A DNA stretch of 36,691 nt from contig RGVZ01000025.1 in the NCBI GenBank assembly GCA_010029825.1, forward strand, positions 1 through 36,691, given 5' to 3'. This DNA is from a bacterium (GTDB taxonomy: Bacteria > Bdellovibrionota_B > Oligoflexia > Oligoflexales > RGVZ01). Each line of letters begins with the position of its first letter. The stretch's first letter is position 1. Made by a program: the position numbers and the translations under genes. This document shows positions 25,038 to 34,277 of this stretch, piece after piece. The notes below the pieces were generated by a model. The model was not told where the DNA came from. It ran no database searches and was given only the letters and a program-made list of their open reading frames with translations.

Positions 25038-26837
25038 ATGGGAAGATTCGTGGGGCCTTGGAGGGTCGGTGTTTTCTTTGGCAGCGCCACGGATCGTGAT
25101 GTCGCCGGAAGATTGATGGCGGATCTGCGGGAATCGGGATTCGATCCGGAACTTCAATTCATCTCAGCCCATCGCAACGCCGACGAGCTCGCCCGCGAGC
25201 TGAAACGCGATGCTTTTGATCTTTATGTGGCGGGCGCGGGCCTTGCGGCTCACCTGCCTGGCGTGATCGCGTCCCGCACGCAGCGTCCGGTCATCGGACT
25301 ACCAGTCGACGGCGCCTTTGGTGGCGTTGACGCCTTGCTGTCGATCATCCAGATGCCGGCGGGCGTGCCGGTATTGTCGAGTGGTGTCGAGAAGACGGCG
25401 TCCGTCGCGCGATTCCTGGCGGGAGTCGCGGGAAACAACGGCAAGATCCATCTTGTTTATCCGCGCCGTTTGCTCGATTCCGCGGAGTTCAAAAAGGAAT
25501 TTGACCGGGGCATTTCTTTTGCTGCCGACGCCGGAATCGTCCTGACCCACGGAGCCAGCATCGTACCAGGCGCGATCCATGTGGTTTGTGTTGAGCACGG
25601 AATTGATCCGGTTCCGCTGGAACTCCCTGGCGCGATCCTCGTCCCGTGGTTCGATCCCGGACGCAAGAAGGTTGCCGCGTCTTGTCTGGATCTCGCGGAA
25701 ATGACTTCGCGCGGCGGACTGTGGGTTGGCGCCAACAACCTGCGCAACGGCATCTTGTCAGCGTTCCGCGTTGGCAAATTGAGAACAGCCCGGCGCCTGA
25801 TTTACCGGGGATCTGTGAAGGACATCATGGAAGGTGTCTCCGCGGACGAACTTGTTTTCGAGTACAGCGACCGTTACTCGGTTTTTGACTGGGGAGCGAT
25901 GCCGGATGAGATTTCCGGGAAAGGCGAAGCCCTCGCGACGATCGCGGACCAGGTGTTCCGCAATGTCGCGATGCCGCATCACAGTCGCGGTCTTGTTCCC
26001 GGACGTCCGCGATCCCTTGCCGTCCGCAAGGTCGCGGTGAGGCGCCCCGTCAAGTGTGATGTGGCCCCTTGCGGATGGGATTACTCGGCCTACCACGACC
26101 GCCCCGTTGACTGCCTCGTTCCGTTGGAGGTGGTCTTCCGGTTCGGGGTGCCGCAGGGAAGTTCCCTTCCGGCCAGGCTGCGCGCGAATCCCTCGCGCAT
26201 GGCGAGCCTTGGACTGAAAGACCTGCCGGAAACGGGGACGAAATTTGCGGATCCCGTGATCGAGTTCTCGACCAAGCTTGAGGACTCGGACCGTTATTTG
26301 ACGATGGAGGACGCGCAAGGGATTTCAGGCATGACATCCGGCGAGTTCGCCCGGTTGCGCGTGGTGGCCTCGCGACTTGCGGCAGACCTGCAAGCGATGT
26401 TTGCCAGCGCCGGTCTGGAGTTATGGGACGGAAAATTCGAGTTCGCGTTCATTCCCGGAAAAATTCCTGCTGGGGATCGTGATTTCATGCTGGTCGATTC
26501 GGTCGGCCCCGATGAGTTGCGGTTGACCCATGACGGAGTCCAGATATCCAAGGAAATCCTGCGCCAGTTTTACGTCGACGGACCGTGGCACGAGGCGATT
26601 GTCCGCGCCAAGAAAATTGCCGCGGAGAAACCAGGTCTTGACTGGAAATCACTGTGCCGTGATGACCTCGGCCAGAAGCCCGCGCCGCTCACGCCAGAAG
26701 TGCGTGAGATCGCGCGAAACATCTATCCCGCGATCGCGAATGCGTTGGCCCGCGTGAAAGGGGAACGCCCGCCGTTCCCCGCGGCGTGGGATCTGAGTCA
26801 CCTCGTCGCGCGGGTCAGGGAGGCTGGACTGTCGTGA
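25038..26837 (+). CDS. PurE-PurE*-PurC fusion: AIR carboxylase/mutase plus SAICAR synthetase
   Basis: A 599-aa fusion. Residues 9-130 are a PurE domain of class-I look: G-S-A-T-D (15-19), S-A-H-R with His45, A-G-A-G-L-A-A-H-L-P-G (65-75) and the S-I-I-Q-M-P-A-G-V-P-V strand (102-112). Residues ~136-247 look like a second, degenerate PurE unit: same strand/helix order, ending G-A-N-N-L-R-N-G-I-L-S-A-F where PurE has its closing helix, but without G-S-x-S-D or S-A-H-R. Residues ~252-590 are PurC: L-I-Y-R-G-S-V-K-D-I-M-E, the F-D-W-G-A-M-P-D-E-I-S-G-K-G block, S-T-K-L-E-D-S-D and the D-G-K-F-E-F region. It would convert AIR (or N5-CAIR) to CAIR and then to SAICAR. No purK is visible. ATG with GAGGT 7 nt ahead; a GTG three codons earlier is possible. 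Confidence 0.88.
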   Translation: MGRFVGPWRVGVFFGSATDRDVAGRLMADLRESGFDPELQFISAHRNADELARELKRDAFDLYVAGAGLAAHLPGVIASRTQRPVIGLPVDGAFGGVDALLSIIQMPAGVPVLSSGVEKTASVARFLAGVAGNNGKIHLVYPRRLLDSAEFKKEFDRGISFAADAGIVLTHGASIVPGAIHVVCVEHGIDPVPLELPGAILVPWFDPGRKKVAASCLDLAEMTSRGGLWVGANNLRNGILSAFRVGKLRTARRLIYRGSVKDIMEGVSADELVFEYSDRYSVFDWGAMPDEISGKGEALATIADQVFRNVAMPHHSRGLVPGRPRSLAVRKVAVRRPVKCDVAPCGWDYSAYHDRPVDCLVPLEVVFRFGVPQGSSLPARLRANPSRMASLGLKDLPETGTKFADPVIEFSTKLEDSDRYLTMEDAQGISGMTSGEFARLRVVASRLAADLQAMFASAGLELWDGKFEFAFIPGKIPAGDRDFMLVDSVGPDELRLTHDGVQISKEILRQFYVDGPWHEAIVRAKKIAAEKPGLDWKSLCRDDLGQKPAPLTPEVREIARNIYPAIANALARVKGERPPFPAAWDLSHLVARVREAGLS

Positions 26838-28216
26838 ATCAGCCGGTCAATATTCTTGTTCTTGGTTCTGGCGGCAGGGAACACGCGCTGGCGTGGAAAA
26901 TCGCGCAATCGTCGCGCGCCGCGACGGTATACGTCGGCCCGGGGAATCCCGGGATGTTCCGGCGGCCGGGAAAAATCCAGCCCGCCCTGATCAACGGCAC
27001 GCCTCTAAGCGCCGTGGACAGTGAGGCCATCATCCTCTTCTGCAGGATTTTCACGTGCGACCTGGTCGTGGTCGGCCCCGAGGCCCCGTTGGCGGCGGGA
27101 GTTGTCGATGACTTGCAGGCTGCCGGCATCATGGTGTTCGGACCGTCGAGATCCGCCGCCCGCCTCGAGTCCTCAAAGGCGTTTGCCCGTCACGTCATGC
27201 AGCGCGCCGGTGTCCCGTCTCCCGGGTTCTCGATTGTCCGCGAGTGGAACGATCTGCCACGCGCGATTGAGGCGTGGCCGTGGGCACGGGGCATGGTGAT
27301 CAAAGTCGACGGACTGGCGGCTGGCAAGGGTGTTTTCGTCTGCCGTTCCCGTGACGAGGCATGGCGCGCGGTCGGGTCTTTGAAACTCATGGACAGTCAG
27401 TCGGCCGGGACCATGACCCGCGACGGCCTCGTCTGCGAGGAACTCCTCATTGGTCGCGAAGTCTCTGCCTTCGCGATCTGTGACGGGAGGGCGTTCATTC
27501 CGTTCGGGATGGCGTGCGATCACAAGCGGCTTCTTGACGGGGACTTCGGCCCGAACACGGGTGGCATGGGCGCGTACTCGCCGGTGGACTGGTTGGACGA
27601 ATCGGTGGCGCGCGAGATTGGCCAGATTGTTTTCCAGCCTGTCCTGGACGAGATGGACGCGCTGGGAAGTCCGTTCCGCGGCGTCCTTTTCGCCGGGCTG
27701 ATGATCACAGACGAGGGCGCGAAGGTCCTGGAATTCAACGTCCGCCTAGGTGACCCTGAATGCCAGGTTCTCTTGCCGAGGCTTGATGAGGATTTGCTTG
27801 GCATCATCCTCGCCGCCACCACGGGACGACTGGCCCACGAATATTCGCGTGGCTTCAAATGGCATCCAGGGGCCGCTGTGCACGTTGTGAAGGCGGCCGA
27901 AGGTTATCCGGGCATCGATGGCGTCCGGGTCCGTGCCGGTGATCCTGTATTTGAGACGGTCCCGGTCGCGGAAGGCGGCGCCGACAACCTGGTTTTCTAT
28001 GCTGGTGTCGCCAAAAGACAGGGCGCCAATTTCGGTGACAAAGGCGATCTCAAATCGTGCGACCTTGAGACCAGTGGGGGCCGCGTCCTTGGTATCACGG
28101 CAGTGGGCCCGGATCTGCGGCACGCGCGCGACAGGGTTTACTCGGGGATTGATGACATCACGTTCGAAGGCGCCCAGTGGCGCACGGATATTGGCAAGTG
28201 CGTGACCAGCCCGTGA
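26834..28216 (+). CDS. purD: Phosphoribosylamine-glycine ligase PurD
   Basis: A 460-aa GAR synthetase (PRA + glycine + ATP). Motifs: V-L-G-S-G-G-R-E-H-A-L-A-W at the N-terminus, V-V-G-P-E-A-P-L-A-A-G, the ATP-grasp segment V-I-K-V-D-G-L-A-A-G-K-G-V, and E-F-N-V-R-L-G-D-P-E-C-Q for metal and phosphate binding. The start is GTG at 26834, overlapping the TGA of the PurE/C gene (GTGA), with GGGAGG ~10 nt upstream. This fits the family N-terminus and the 4-nt coupling seen elsewhere in the operon. Confidence 0.95.
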   Translation: MNQPVNILVLGSGGREHALAWKIAQSSRAATVYVGPGNPGMFRRPGKIQPALINGTPLSAVDSEAIILFCRIFTCDLVVVGPEAPLAAGVVDDLQAAGIMVFGPSRSAARLESSKAFARHVMQRAGVPSPGFSIVREWNDLPRAIEAWPWARGMVIKVDGLAAGKGVFVCRSRDEAWRAVGSLKLMDSQSAGTMTRDGLVCEELLIGREVSAFAICDGRAFIPFGMACDHKRLLDGDFGPNTGGMGAYSPVDWLDESVAREIGQIVFQPVLDEMDALGSPFRGVLFAGLMITDEGAKVLEFNVRLGDPECQVLLPRLDEDLLGIILAATTGRLAHEYSRGFKWHPGAAVHVVKAAEGYPGIDGVRVRAGDPVFETVPVAEGGADNLVFYAGVAKRQGANFGDKGDLKSCDLETSGGRVLGITAVGPDLRHARDRVYSGIDDITFEGAQWRTDIGKCVTSP

Positions 28217-28824
28217 ACATAGTCATTTTCGCATCCGGCAACGGCAGTAATGCCGAAGTCCTTGTCCGGTGGGCCATTGCCAATCCGGCGCGGGTGAAAG
28301 TCGCTGGTTTGCTCACAGACAATCCACAGGCCGGCGTGATCCAGCGGGCCGGGCGCCTTCAGATCCCGGTGCGTATCGTGGAAAAACCTTCAAAGAGCAT
28401 CGCGATTCAGAATCCGCGCGCGTGGCACGAATCAGCGATCCTTGACGCGATATCCGGGTGGCGTCCAGACTGGATTTTTCTTGCCGGTTACATGCGAATC
28501 TTGTCGGTGGATTTTCTGCGAAGGTTCCAGGACCCGGTCACTCATCGTTACCGGGTCGTCAACATCCATCCGTCGATATTGCCCGATTTCCCGGGCATGG
28601 ATGCCTACCGGCGGACTTTCGAGTCGGGCGTCTCCGAGGGCGGAGTGACGGTTCATCTGGTGGACGAGGGCGTCGATACGGGGCCGGTCCTCGCGCAAGA
28701 ACGGTTTCCGCGATTGTCGGATGACGATCTGGCATCTTTTGTCACCAGAGGGCAATCGGTTGAACATCGCTTGTACACCGATGTACTGGCGCGCATTGTC
28801 GAGAACGGGGGAGTGTTTCCATGA
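28213..28824 (+). CDS. purN: Phosphoribosylglycinamide formyltransferase PurN
   Basis: A 203-aa 10-formyl-THF-dependent GAR transformylase. Seen: N-I-V-I-F-A-S-G-N-G-S-N phosphate loop, catalytic Asn/His in V-N-I-H-P-S-I-L-P-D-F, and catalytic Asp in V-D-E-G-V-D-T-G-P-V-L. The GTG start at 28213 overlaps the purD stop (GTGA) and matches the usual M-N-I-V start of the family. There is no clear SD, so translation probably depends on coupling to purD. The product GAR-formyl (FGAR) feeds PurL/PurQ encoded next. Confidence 0.95.
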   Translation: MNIVIFASGNGSNAEVLVRWAIANPARVKVAGLLTDNPQAGVIQRAGRLQIPVRIVEKPSKSIAIQNPRAWHESAILDAISGWRPDWIFLAGYMRILSVDFLRRFQDPVTHRYRVVNIHPSILPDFPGMDAYRRTFESGVSEGGVTVHLVDEGVDTGPVLAQERFPRLSDDDLASFVTRGQSVEHRLYTDVLARIVENGGVFP

Positions 28825-31800
28825 CCATCACGAGGCAATCCGGTAACGTCGCAAGGCGCGTTGAGATTCACGATGTGGAGTTGCGTGACCTCGACTTTGG
28901 CGGCAGTTGTCCCGGGTTCGTGAAGGTCATCCGCCAGGCCCAGGTGTTCTGGATCACCGGGGATGATTCCGGCGCGAGGGTGCTTTACGATCCGGTGTTG
29001 CAGACCATGGTCGCTTCTGCCCGGATGATCGGACACGGCGTCGGCAACGCGGAGGCCCCTGACTGGGTGATTGATGTCCGGTGGCGCGCCGGGGTGACGG
29101 ACAACCGGGCGCAGGCCGCGTCCGAGGCCATGGGGCTCATGAGCGACACGAGATCCCGCCCCGACAGGATTGCTTCCGGTGACACGTGGCAAATCTGGTG
29201 TGATGCCTCCGCGTCCGGCAACTCACGCGACGTCCTGTTGGCCTGGGCGCGTCAGGAACTTGCCAATCCACTGGTGCAGGAAATCATTGTCCGTGACTGG
29301 AAGGACCACTCGGCCCCGGGCGTGTGGGGAGGGACAACCGCGGTTGCCCGGGTTGCGGCGGATGACGAAGGCAGCGGCTTCATCGTGCGGTCATTCCCGC
29401 TGAACGCGGGGATGGAAGATTGGTTGCGCTGGAGTTCCGAGAACTCGTGGGCGCTCAACCGTTCTGAATTGCAACAGGTCCGCGATCACTACGCGAATTC
29501 CGGGGTCGCAACGCGCCGGTTCCAGAACGGCCTTCCCGAAAATCCGACGGACGTCGAGATGGAGATCATCGCCCAGACGTGGAGCGAGCACTGCAAACAC
29601 AAGATTTTTGCCGCGACCATCGACTACCGCGAGCAGGCGTGCGGACGCGGGACAAAATCACTTGGGCCGTCCACGATAAACGGACTCTTCAAGTCGGAAA
29701 TCGTGCGGGCGACGCGCGAGGTTCAGGCGCGCCGCGGGATCAACTGGCTGTCGAGCACCTTCAGTGACAATGCGGGCCTCGTGCGGTTTGACGACGCGAT
29801 TGACGTGTCGATCAAGGTTGAGACCCACAACAGCCCCTCGGCTCTCGACCCGTATGGCGGGGCACTGACGGGAATCCTCGGCGTCAATCGCGATATCCTC
29901 GGGGCCGGGATGGGGGCGCGCCCCGTGGCCAACACCGATGTCTTGTGTTTTGGCCCGCCCAACTGGACAGAGGAAGAAGTCAAGTCCCGTTTGCCATCGG
30001 CTTTGAAGCATCCTCGACGGATCATGGAAGGTGTGCATCGCGGAATTCAAGACGGTGGCAACAAGAGTGGCATCCCGGTCGTGAATGGCGCGTTTGTTTT
30101 TGACGAAGGGTACTGCGGCAAGCCGCTCGTTTATTGTGGCACGATTGGTGTTTCCCCGGCGCGACTCCCTGACGGGACACCCGGCTGGGAGAAACGCGTC
30201 CGCCCCGGAGACTTGATTGTCATGGCCGGTGGACGCGTCGGCAAAGACGGCATTCATGGCGCGACGTTCAGTTCTCTTGAGCTGAACGAGGATTCTCCCC
30301 TGTCTGCCGTCCAGATTGGCGATCCCCTGACGCAGAAACGCCTTGCCGATTTCATCCTCGCGGCGCGTGACGCGGGACTTTACTCGGGTATCACCGACAA
30401 CGGCGCGGGCGGCCTCAGTTCGAGTGTTGGCGAAATGGCGCAGCTCACTGGTGGCGCGTCCATCGAGGCCAGCCTTGTTCCGCTGAAGTATCCCGGGCTC
30501 AAGCCGTGGGAAATCGTCGTCAGCGAGAGTCAGGAACGCATGACCGTCGCGGTGCCCGAGTCCTGTTGGCCCGCATTCGCGGCATTGGCCGAAAAACACG
30601 GCGTCGAAGTGACCCGCCTTGGCGCGTTCGATGAATCTGGCGAGTTCCGTATCCACTGGCACGGCAAGACCGTTGGTTGCCTGAGCCTGGAATTCCTGCA
30701 CAAGGAACTCCGCCCGATGGAACTGAGGGCTGTCTGGGAAGGGCCGCAACCAAAGTCGGACTGGATTTGCCGTCGTCCAGCCGCGAAACTGCCCGATCTG
30801 GACACGGACGAGGCAGCGTTCGCGCGAATCGTGGAAGTGGTGCTATCGCGTCCTGACGTCGCCTCGAAAGAACGGTGGGTCCGGCGTTTCGATCACGAAG
30901 TTCAGGCGGCGACGGTTGGAAAACCGTTTACGGGCGTCGCGTGTGACGGGCCCGGCGACGCCGGGGTCATCTGGCTGAAACCGCATGGCGCTTCGGATCC
31001 GTACAGCGGTGTCGCCGTCGCGAGTGGCATCAACTCAAAACTCGCGCATGTGGACACATACATCTCGGCCCAGGTCTCACTGGATGAGGCGGTGCGGAAC
31101 CTTGTCAGCGCCGGCGCCGACCCGGACCAGACTTGCCTCGTCGACAACTTCTGCTGGCCTGATCCCCTGCCTGGTCCAAACAATCCAGACCATGCCCACA
31201 AGACGGCTCAACTGGTCCGGGCGTGCCGCGCCCTGAGCGATACGGCGATTGCCTGGGGCATGCCGTTTGTCAGCGGCAAGGACAGCATGAAAAATGATTT
31301 CGCCGGGGTTGATCCGACGGGGCGTCGCGTCAAGATCAGCGTGCCGCCAACGGTCCTTGTCACGGCGATGGGGAAAGTCCCTGACGTCCGTGGCGTGACA
31401 TCCACCCATTTCCGCAAGGCAGGCGATTCGATTTACCTTGTCGGTCCCGCGGGTGCGTGGCCTCTTGACGGGTCTGAATTCGCGCGGGCCTGGGACGTCG
31501 CCGGTGATTCATCGGAATTTCCGTCATTCGACTTGCCACGCCAGATGGAAATTTACCGGCGCGTACACAAGGCCATCAAGTCAGGCCTGGTCCAGTCGTG
31601 CCATGACATCAGTGATGGCGGGGCTTTCACGACGATCGCCGAGTCCTCGATCGGTGGCCGACTGGGCGCGGAAATCGATGCTCCGTGCCTGCGATCTCTG
31701 GCTGGCCTGTTCCATGAAGGGCCGGGGCGATTCATCGTGTCCGTGGAACCGCGTCATGAGGCCGTGTTCTCCGCGCTCATGGGCCCGGAAAACGCCGTAC

Positions 31801-31910
31801 GCGTTGGTGCAGTAACCGCGGCGGCCGTGGTCCAGTTGAGGCTCGCGAATGGCAAGGCACCACGGTTGGCGTTGGAGGATCTTCTCAAGTGGTGGAAGGG
31901 GACCCTGTGA
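28821..31910 (+). CDS. purL: FGAM synthetase PurL, long form lacking the glutaminase domain
   Basis: A 1029-aa protein: much longer than small PurL (~740 aa, needs PurS and PurQ) and shorter than single-chain PurL (~1300 aa). Residues 1-~165 look like the N-terminal PurS-like region of large PurL (R-A-G-V-T-D-N-R-A-Q-A-A near 90-105). The linker block is P-T-D-V-E-M-E-I-I-A-Q-T-W-S-E-H-C-K-H-K. Two AIRS-type ATP/substrate halves follow, with V-E-T-H-N-S-P-S-A-L-D-P and G-K-D-S-M. The chain stops exactly where the class-I glutaminase domain would begin; that domain is the next gene, purQ. ATG overlaps the purN stop (ATGA) with GGAG upstream. Converts FGAR to FGAM using ammonia from PurQ. Confidence 0.95.
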   Translation: MTITRQSGNVARRVEIHDVELRDLDFGGSCPGFVKVIRQAQVFWITGDDSGARVLYDPVLQTMVASARMIGHGVGNAEAPDWVIDVRWRAGVTDNRAQAASEAMGLMSDTRSRPDRIASGDTWQIWCDASASGNSRDVLLAWARQELANPLVQEIIVRDWKDHSAPGVWGGTTAVARVAADDEGSGFIVRSFPLNAGMEDWLRWSSENSWALNRSELQQVRDHYANSGVATRRFQNGLPENPTDVEMEIIAQTWSEHCKHKIFAATIDYREQACGRGTKSLGPSTINGLFKSEIVRATREVQARRGINWLSSTFSDNAGLVRFDDAIDVSIKVETHNSPSALDPYGGALTGILGVNRDILGAGMGARPVANTDVLCFGPPNWTEEEVKSRLPSALKHPRRIMEGVHRGIQDGGNKSGIPVVNGAFVFDEGYCGKPLVYCGTIGVSPARLPDGTPGWEKRVRPGDLIVMAGGRVGKDGIHGATFSSLELNEDSPLSAVQIGDPLTQKRLADFILAARDAGLYSGITDNGAGGLSSSVGEMAQLTGGASIEASLVPLKYPGLKPWEIVVSESQERMTVAVPESCWPAFAALAEKHGVEVTRLGAFDESGEFRIHWHGKTVGCLSLEFLHKELRPMELRAVWEGPQPKSDWICRRPAAKLPDLDTDEAAFARIVEVVLSRPDVASKERWVRRFDHEVQAATVGKPFTGVACDGPGDAGVIWLKPHGASDPYSGVAVASGINSKLAHVDTYISAQVSLDEAVRNLVSAGADPDQTCLVDNFCWPDPLPGPNNPDHAHKTAQLVRACRALSDTAIAWGMPFVSGKDSMKNDFAGVDPTGRRVKISVPPTVLVTAMGKVPDVRGVTSTHFRKAGDSIYLVGPAGAWPLDGSEFARAWDVAGDSSEFPSFDLPRQMEIYRRVHKAIKSGLVQSCHDISDGGAFTTIAESSIGGRLGAEIDAPCLRSLAGLFHEGPGRFIVSVEPRHEAVFSALMGPENAVRVGAVTAAAVVQLRLANGKAPRLALEDLLKWWKGTL

Positions 31911-32665
31911 GATTTTACAAGAACACTGCCTCCGCGAAGCCAGTGGCCATGATCTTGTGTGGCGACGGGATCAACTGCGAACGTGAGACAGCCGCTGCCT
32001 TTCAGGCTGCGGATTTTGTTACCATAACCAAACATGTCAACGACCTGGTGGCACGCCCCGGGTCTCTCGCCGACGTGCAGGCCCTGGCGCTTCCCGGTGG
32101 TTTCTCTTTTGGTGACGAGCTCGGCAGCGGGCAGGTCCTCGCTGCGAAATTGCGCCAGGCCGCTGGCGCTGAACTGGCCGGGTTTGTCACGAGTGGTAAA
32201 CCGGTAATCGGGATTTGCAACGGATTTCAGGCACTTGTGAAGCTCGGCCTGCTGCCCTGGCCGGAACAAGCCAGTGGCGTCGCGCTGGCCCACAACTCAT
32301 CCGGCCAGTTCATCAACCGGTGGGTCGAGGTTGAGTTTCCCGACTCGGTTTGCGTCTGGACCCGGAATTTGCCCGCAACCATGTTTCCCGTTCGTCACGG
32401 AGAAGGCAGGATATTCGCCGCGGATTCCAGCGCGGTATTGTCTCGCCTCGGTGAACGCCGGCAAATCGCCTTGCGATACCGCGAGGATTTCAATGGCTCG
32501 CTCGACCGGATCGCCGGTTTGTGTGACCCCAGTGGTGTCGTGCTGGGCCTGATGCCCCATCCCGAGGCCGCTGTCGCTGACTGGTTGCATCCATCCCGCG
32601 TGTCTGGTTCCGCGCGCGGACTTGAAATGTTCAATAACGCCCGGAGGTATCTCGATGAGCTCTGA
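31907..32665 (+). CDS. purQ: FGAM synthetase glutaminase subunit PurQ
   Basis: A 252-aa class-I glutamine amidotransferase supplying ammonia to PurL. The nucleophile is Cys in V-I-G-I-C-N-G-F-Q-A-L, and the His/Glu of the triad are in M-P-H-P-E-A-A. The G-G-F-S-F-G-D-E-L-G-S-G-Q loop is the PurQ/PurL-specific signature. At 252 aa it is closer in length and style to the C-terminal domain of single-chain PurL than to the ~227-aa Bacillus PurQ. The GTG start overlaps the purL stop (GTGA) with AAGGGG 5 nt upstream, so the split chain is made from coupled cistrons. Confidence 0.94.
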   Translation: MRFYKNTASAKPVAMILCGDGINCERETAAAFQAADFVTITKHVNDLVARPGSLADVQALALPGGFSFGDELGSGQVLAAKLRQAAGAELAGFVTSGKPVIGICNGFQALVKLGLLPWPEQASGVALAHNSSGQFINRWVEVEFPDSVCVWTRNLPATMFPVRHGEGRIFAADSSAVLSRLGERRQIALRYREDFNGSLDRIAGLCDPSGVVLGLMPHPEAAVADWLHPSRVSGSARGLEMFNNARRYLDEL

Positions 32666-34265
32666 TTCCCCGAAGACTGACGCGAATGGCCTGGTCAAGA
32701 TCACACGCGCGCTGCTCAGTGTCTCTGACAAGACCGGGATCGTCTCTCTCGGCAGGTTCTTGCATGAGCACGACGTTGAGATCTTGTCCACCGGCGGCAC
32801 GGCAAGGGCACTGCGCGACGCGGGCATTCCGGTGAGGATGGTCGAGGACTGGACTGGATTTCCCGAGTGCTTCGGTGGACGCTTGAAGACCATCTCGCCA
32901 AAAATTTATGGCGGGCTGCTTTACCGCCGTGGCAATCCAAGTCACGTCGCTGACGCCAATCGTCTGCAAATGGACCCGATCGATCTCGTTGTCTGCAACC
33001 TTTACCCGTTCGCGAAGCACGTTGAGTTGAAATCCTCGGACGAGGAACTGATCGAGAACATTGACATCGGCGGACCTTGCATGATCCGCGCCGCTGCTAA
33101 GAACCACGAGTCGGTCGTTGTCTGCGCGGGACCCGCGCACTACCAGGACTTGATGGAGACGATGGCGGCCAACGCAGGTTGCACCGGTATCGACTTCCGC
33201 CGGCGCATGTCGGTCGCCGCCTATCGCGCGACCGCCGAGTATGACGCCGCGATCTCCGCCGAACTCGCCCGTCGCCTCGATCCCGGTTGCGAGGCTTTTC
33301 CGCGCGTCATCGACTTGTCCAGACAAACGGAACTCCGCTATGGCGAGAATCCCCATCAGAGCGCGGCCCTCGCGATGGGACCTGACCATGGTGTCGCGAC
33401 GGCCACGGTTCTGCAAGGCAAGGATCTTTCCTGGAACAACCTGCTGGACGCGGACGCGGCATGGCGACTCGCGAGTGATCTCGCGATATTCTCAGACCAG
33501 CCTGCCGTTGCCGTCATCAAGCACGGCAATCCCTGCGGGGTCGCGATTGCCAGGAACCAGGCGAATGCCCTGCGCAACGCATGGGATCAGGACGCGACGA
33601 GCGCTTTCGGCAGCATTATCTCCGTGACTCACCCTTTCGATGAGGAGATGGCGCGTTTCATCGATGAGAAATTCTGTGAGGTGATCCTGGCGCCCGCCTT
33701 TACCCCCGAGGCGAGGCAGATTCTCTCGCGCAAGAAATCCCTGCGCCTCCTCAAACTTGACTTGCTTCGCTCCGGCCGGGATATCTCCGTCCGCAGCATT
33801 TCGGGCGGTTTCCTGGTCCAGGACGAGGACATGGGCCTTGATCCGGAAATGGCGGACATGACGAGTCTCAAATTGGACGCGACAAACCGGGAAGTCGCGC
33901 GCTTTGGCGCGATTGTCGCGAAACACTTGAAGAGCAATGCCATCGCTCTTGTTTGCAAGACACCATCTGGTTTCGAGTTGGCGGGCGCTGGTATGGGCCA
34001 ACCCAACCGTATCGACAGCCTCGTCAGGCTGGCCCTGCCGAGGGCGCATGAAAACCTGAAGAGGATGGGCCTGGCGATGGCGGATACGGTCCTCGCGTCG
34101 GACGCTTTCTTCCCGTTCGCGGATACGGTGGAGTCCGCGGCAGCAGCCGGAATCAAGGCGATCGTCCAGCCAGGTGGCAGCATCCGTGACAGTGAGGTGA
34201 TCGAGGCTTGCAACAAACTGGGTGTGGCCATGGCGTTTACGGGACGCCGTCACTTCCGGCACTGA
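32655..34265 (+). CDS. purH: Bifunctional AICAR transformylase / IMP cyclohydrolase PurH
   Basis: A 536-aa bifunctional enzyme for the last two steps to IMP. The N-terminal MGS-like cyclohydrolase domain carries A-L-L-S-V-S-D-K-T-G and I-L-S-T-G-G-T-A-R-A-L. The transformylase domain has R-Y-G-E-N-P-H-Q-S-A and catalytic Lys/His in I-K-H-G-N-P-C-G-V-A. The chain ends in the G-R-R-H-F-R-H tail typical of the family. The ATG at 32655 has GGAGG 7 nt upstream and overlaps purQ by 11 nt; it is preferred over an earlier in-frame start inside purQ. Confidence 0.97.
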   Translation: MSSDSPKTDANGLVKITRALLSVSDKTGIVSLGRFLHEHDVEILSTGGTARALRDAGIPVRMVEDWTGFPECFGGRLKTISPKIYGGLLYRRGNPSHVADANRLQMDPIDLVVCNLYPFAKHVELKSSDEELIENIDIGGPCMIRAAAKNHESVVVCAGPAHYQDLMETMAANAGCTGIDFRRRMSVAAYRATAEYDAAISAELARRLDPGCEAFPRVIDLSRQTELRYGENPHQSAALAMGPDHGVATATVLQGKDLSWNNLLDADAAWRLASDLAIFSDQPAVAVIKHGNPCGVAIARNQANALRNAWDQDATSAFGSIISVTHPFDEEMARFIDEKFCEVILAPAFTPEARQILSRKKSLRLLKLDLLRSGRDISVRSISGGFLVQDEDMGLDPEMADMTSLKLDATNREVARFGAIVAKHLKSNAIALVCKTPSGFELAGAGMGQPNRIDSLVRLALPRAHENLKRMGLAMADTVLASDAFFPFADTVESAAAAGIKAIVQPGGSIRDSEVIEACNKLGVAMAFTGRRHFRH

Positions 34266-34277
34266 GGAGAGATCCCG

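Noticed and set aside
29658-30749. 363-aa open frame on the minus strand inside purL
   Set aside because: It lies wholly within purL, which shows all family motifs; the frame is Arg/His-rich with no domain or SD, a shadow of high-GC codon use.
33492-34262. Minus-strand frames of ~250-300 aa inside purH and the BCCT gene (also 32631-33416, 21387-22274)
   Set aside because: They lie within confidently identified enzymes and show no recognisable domain.
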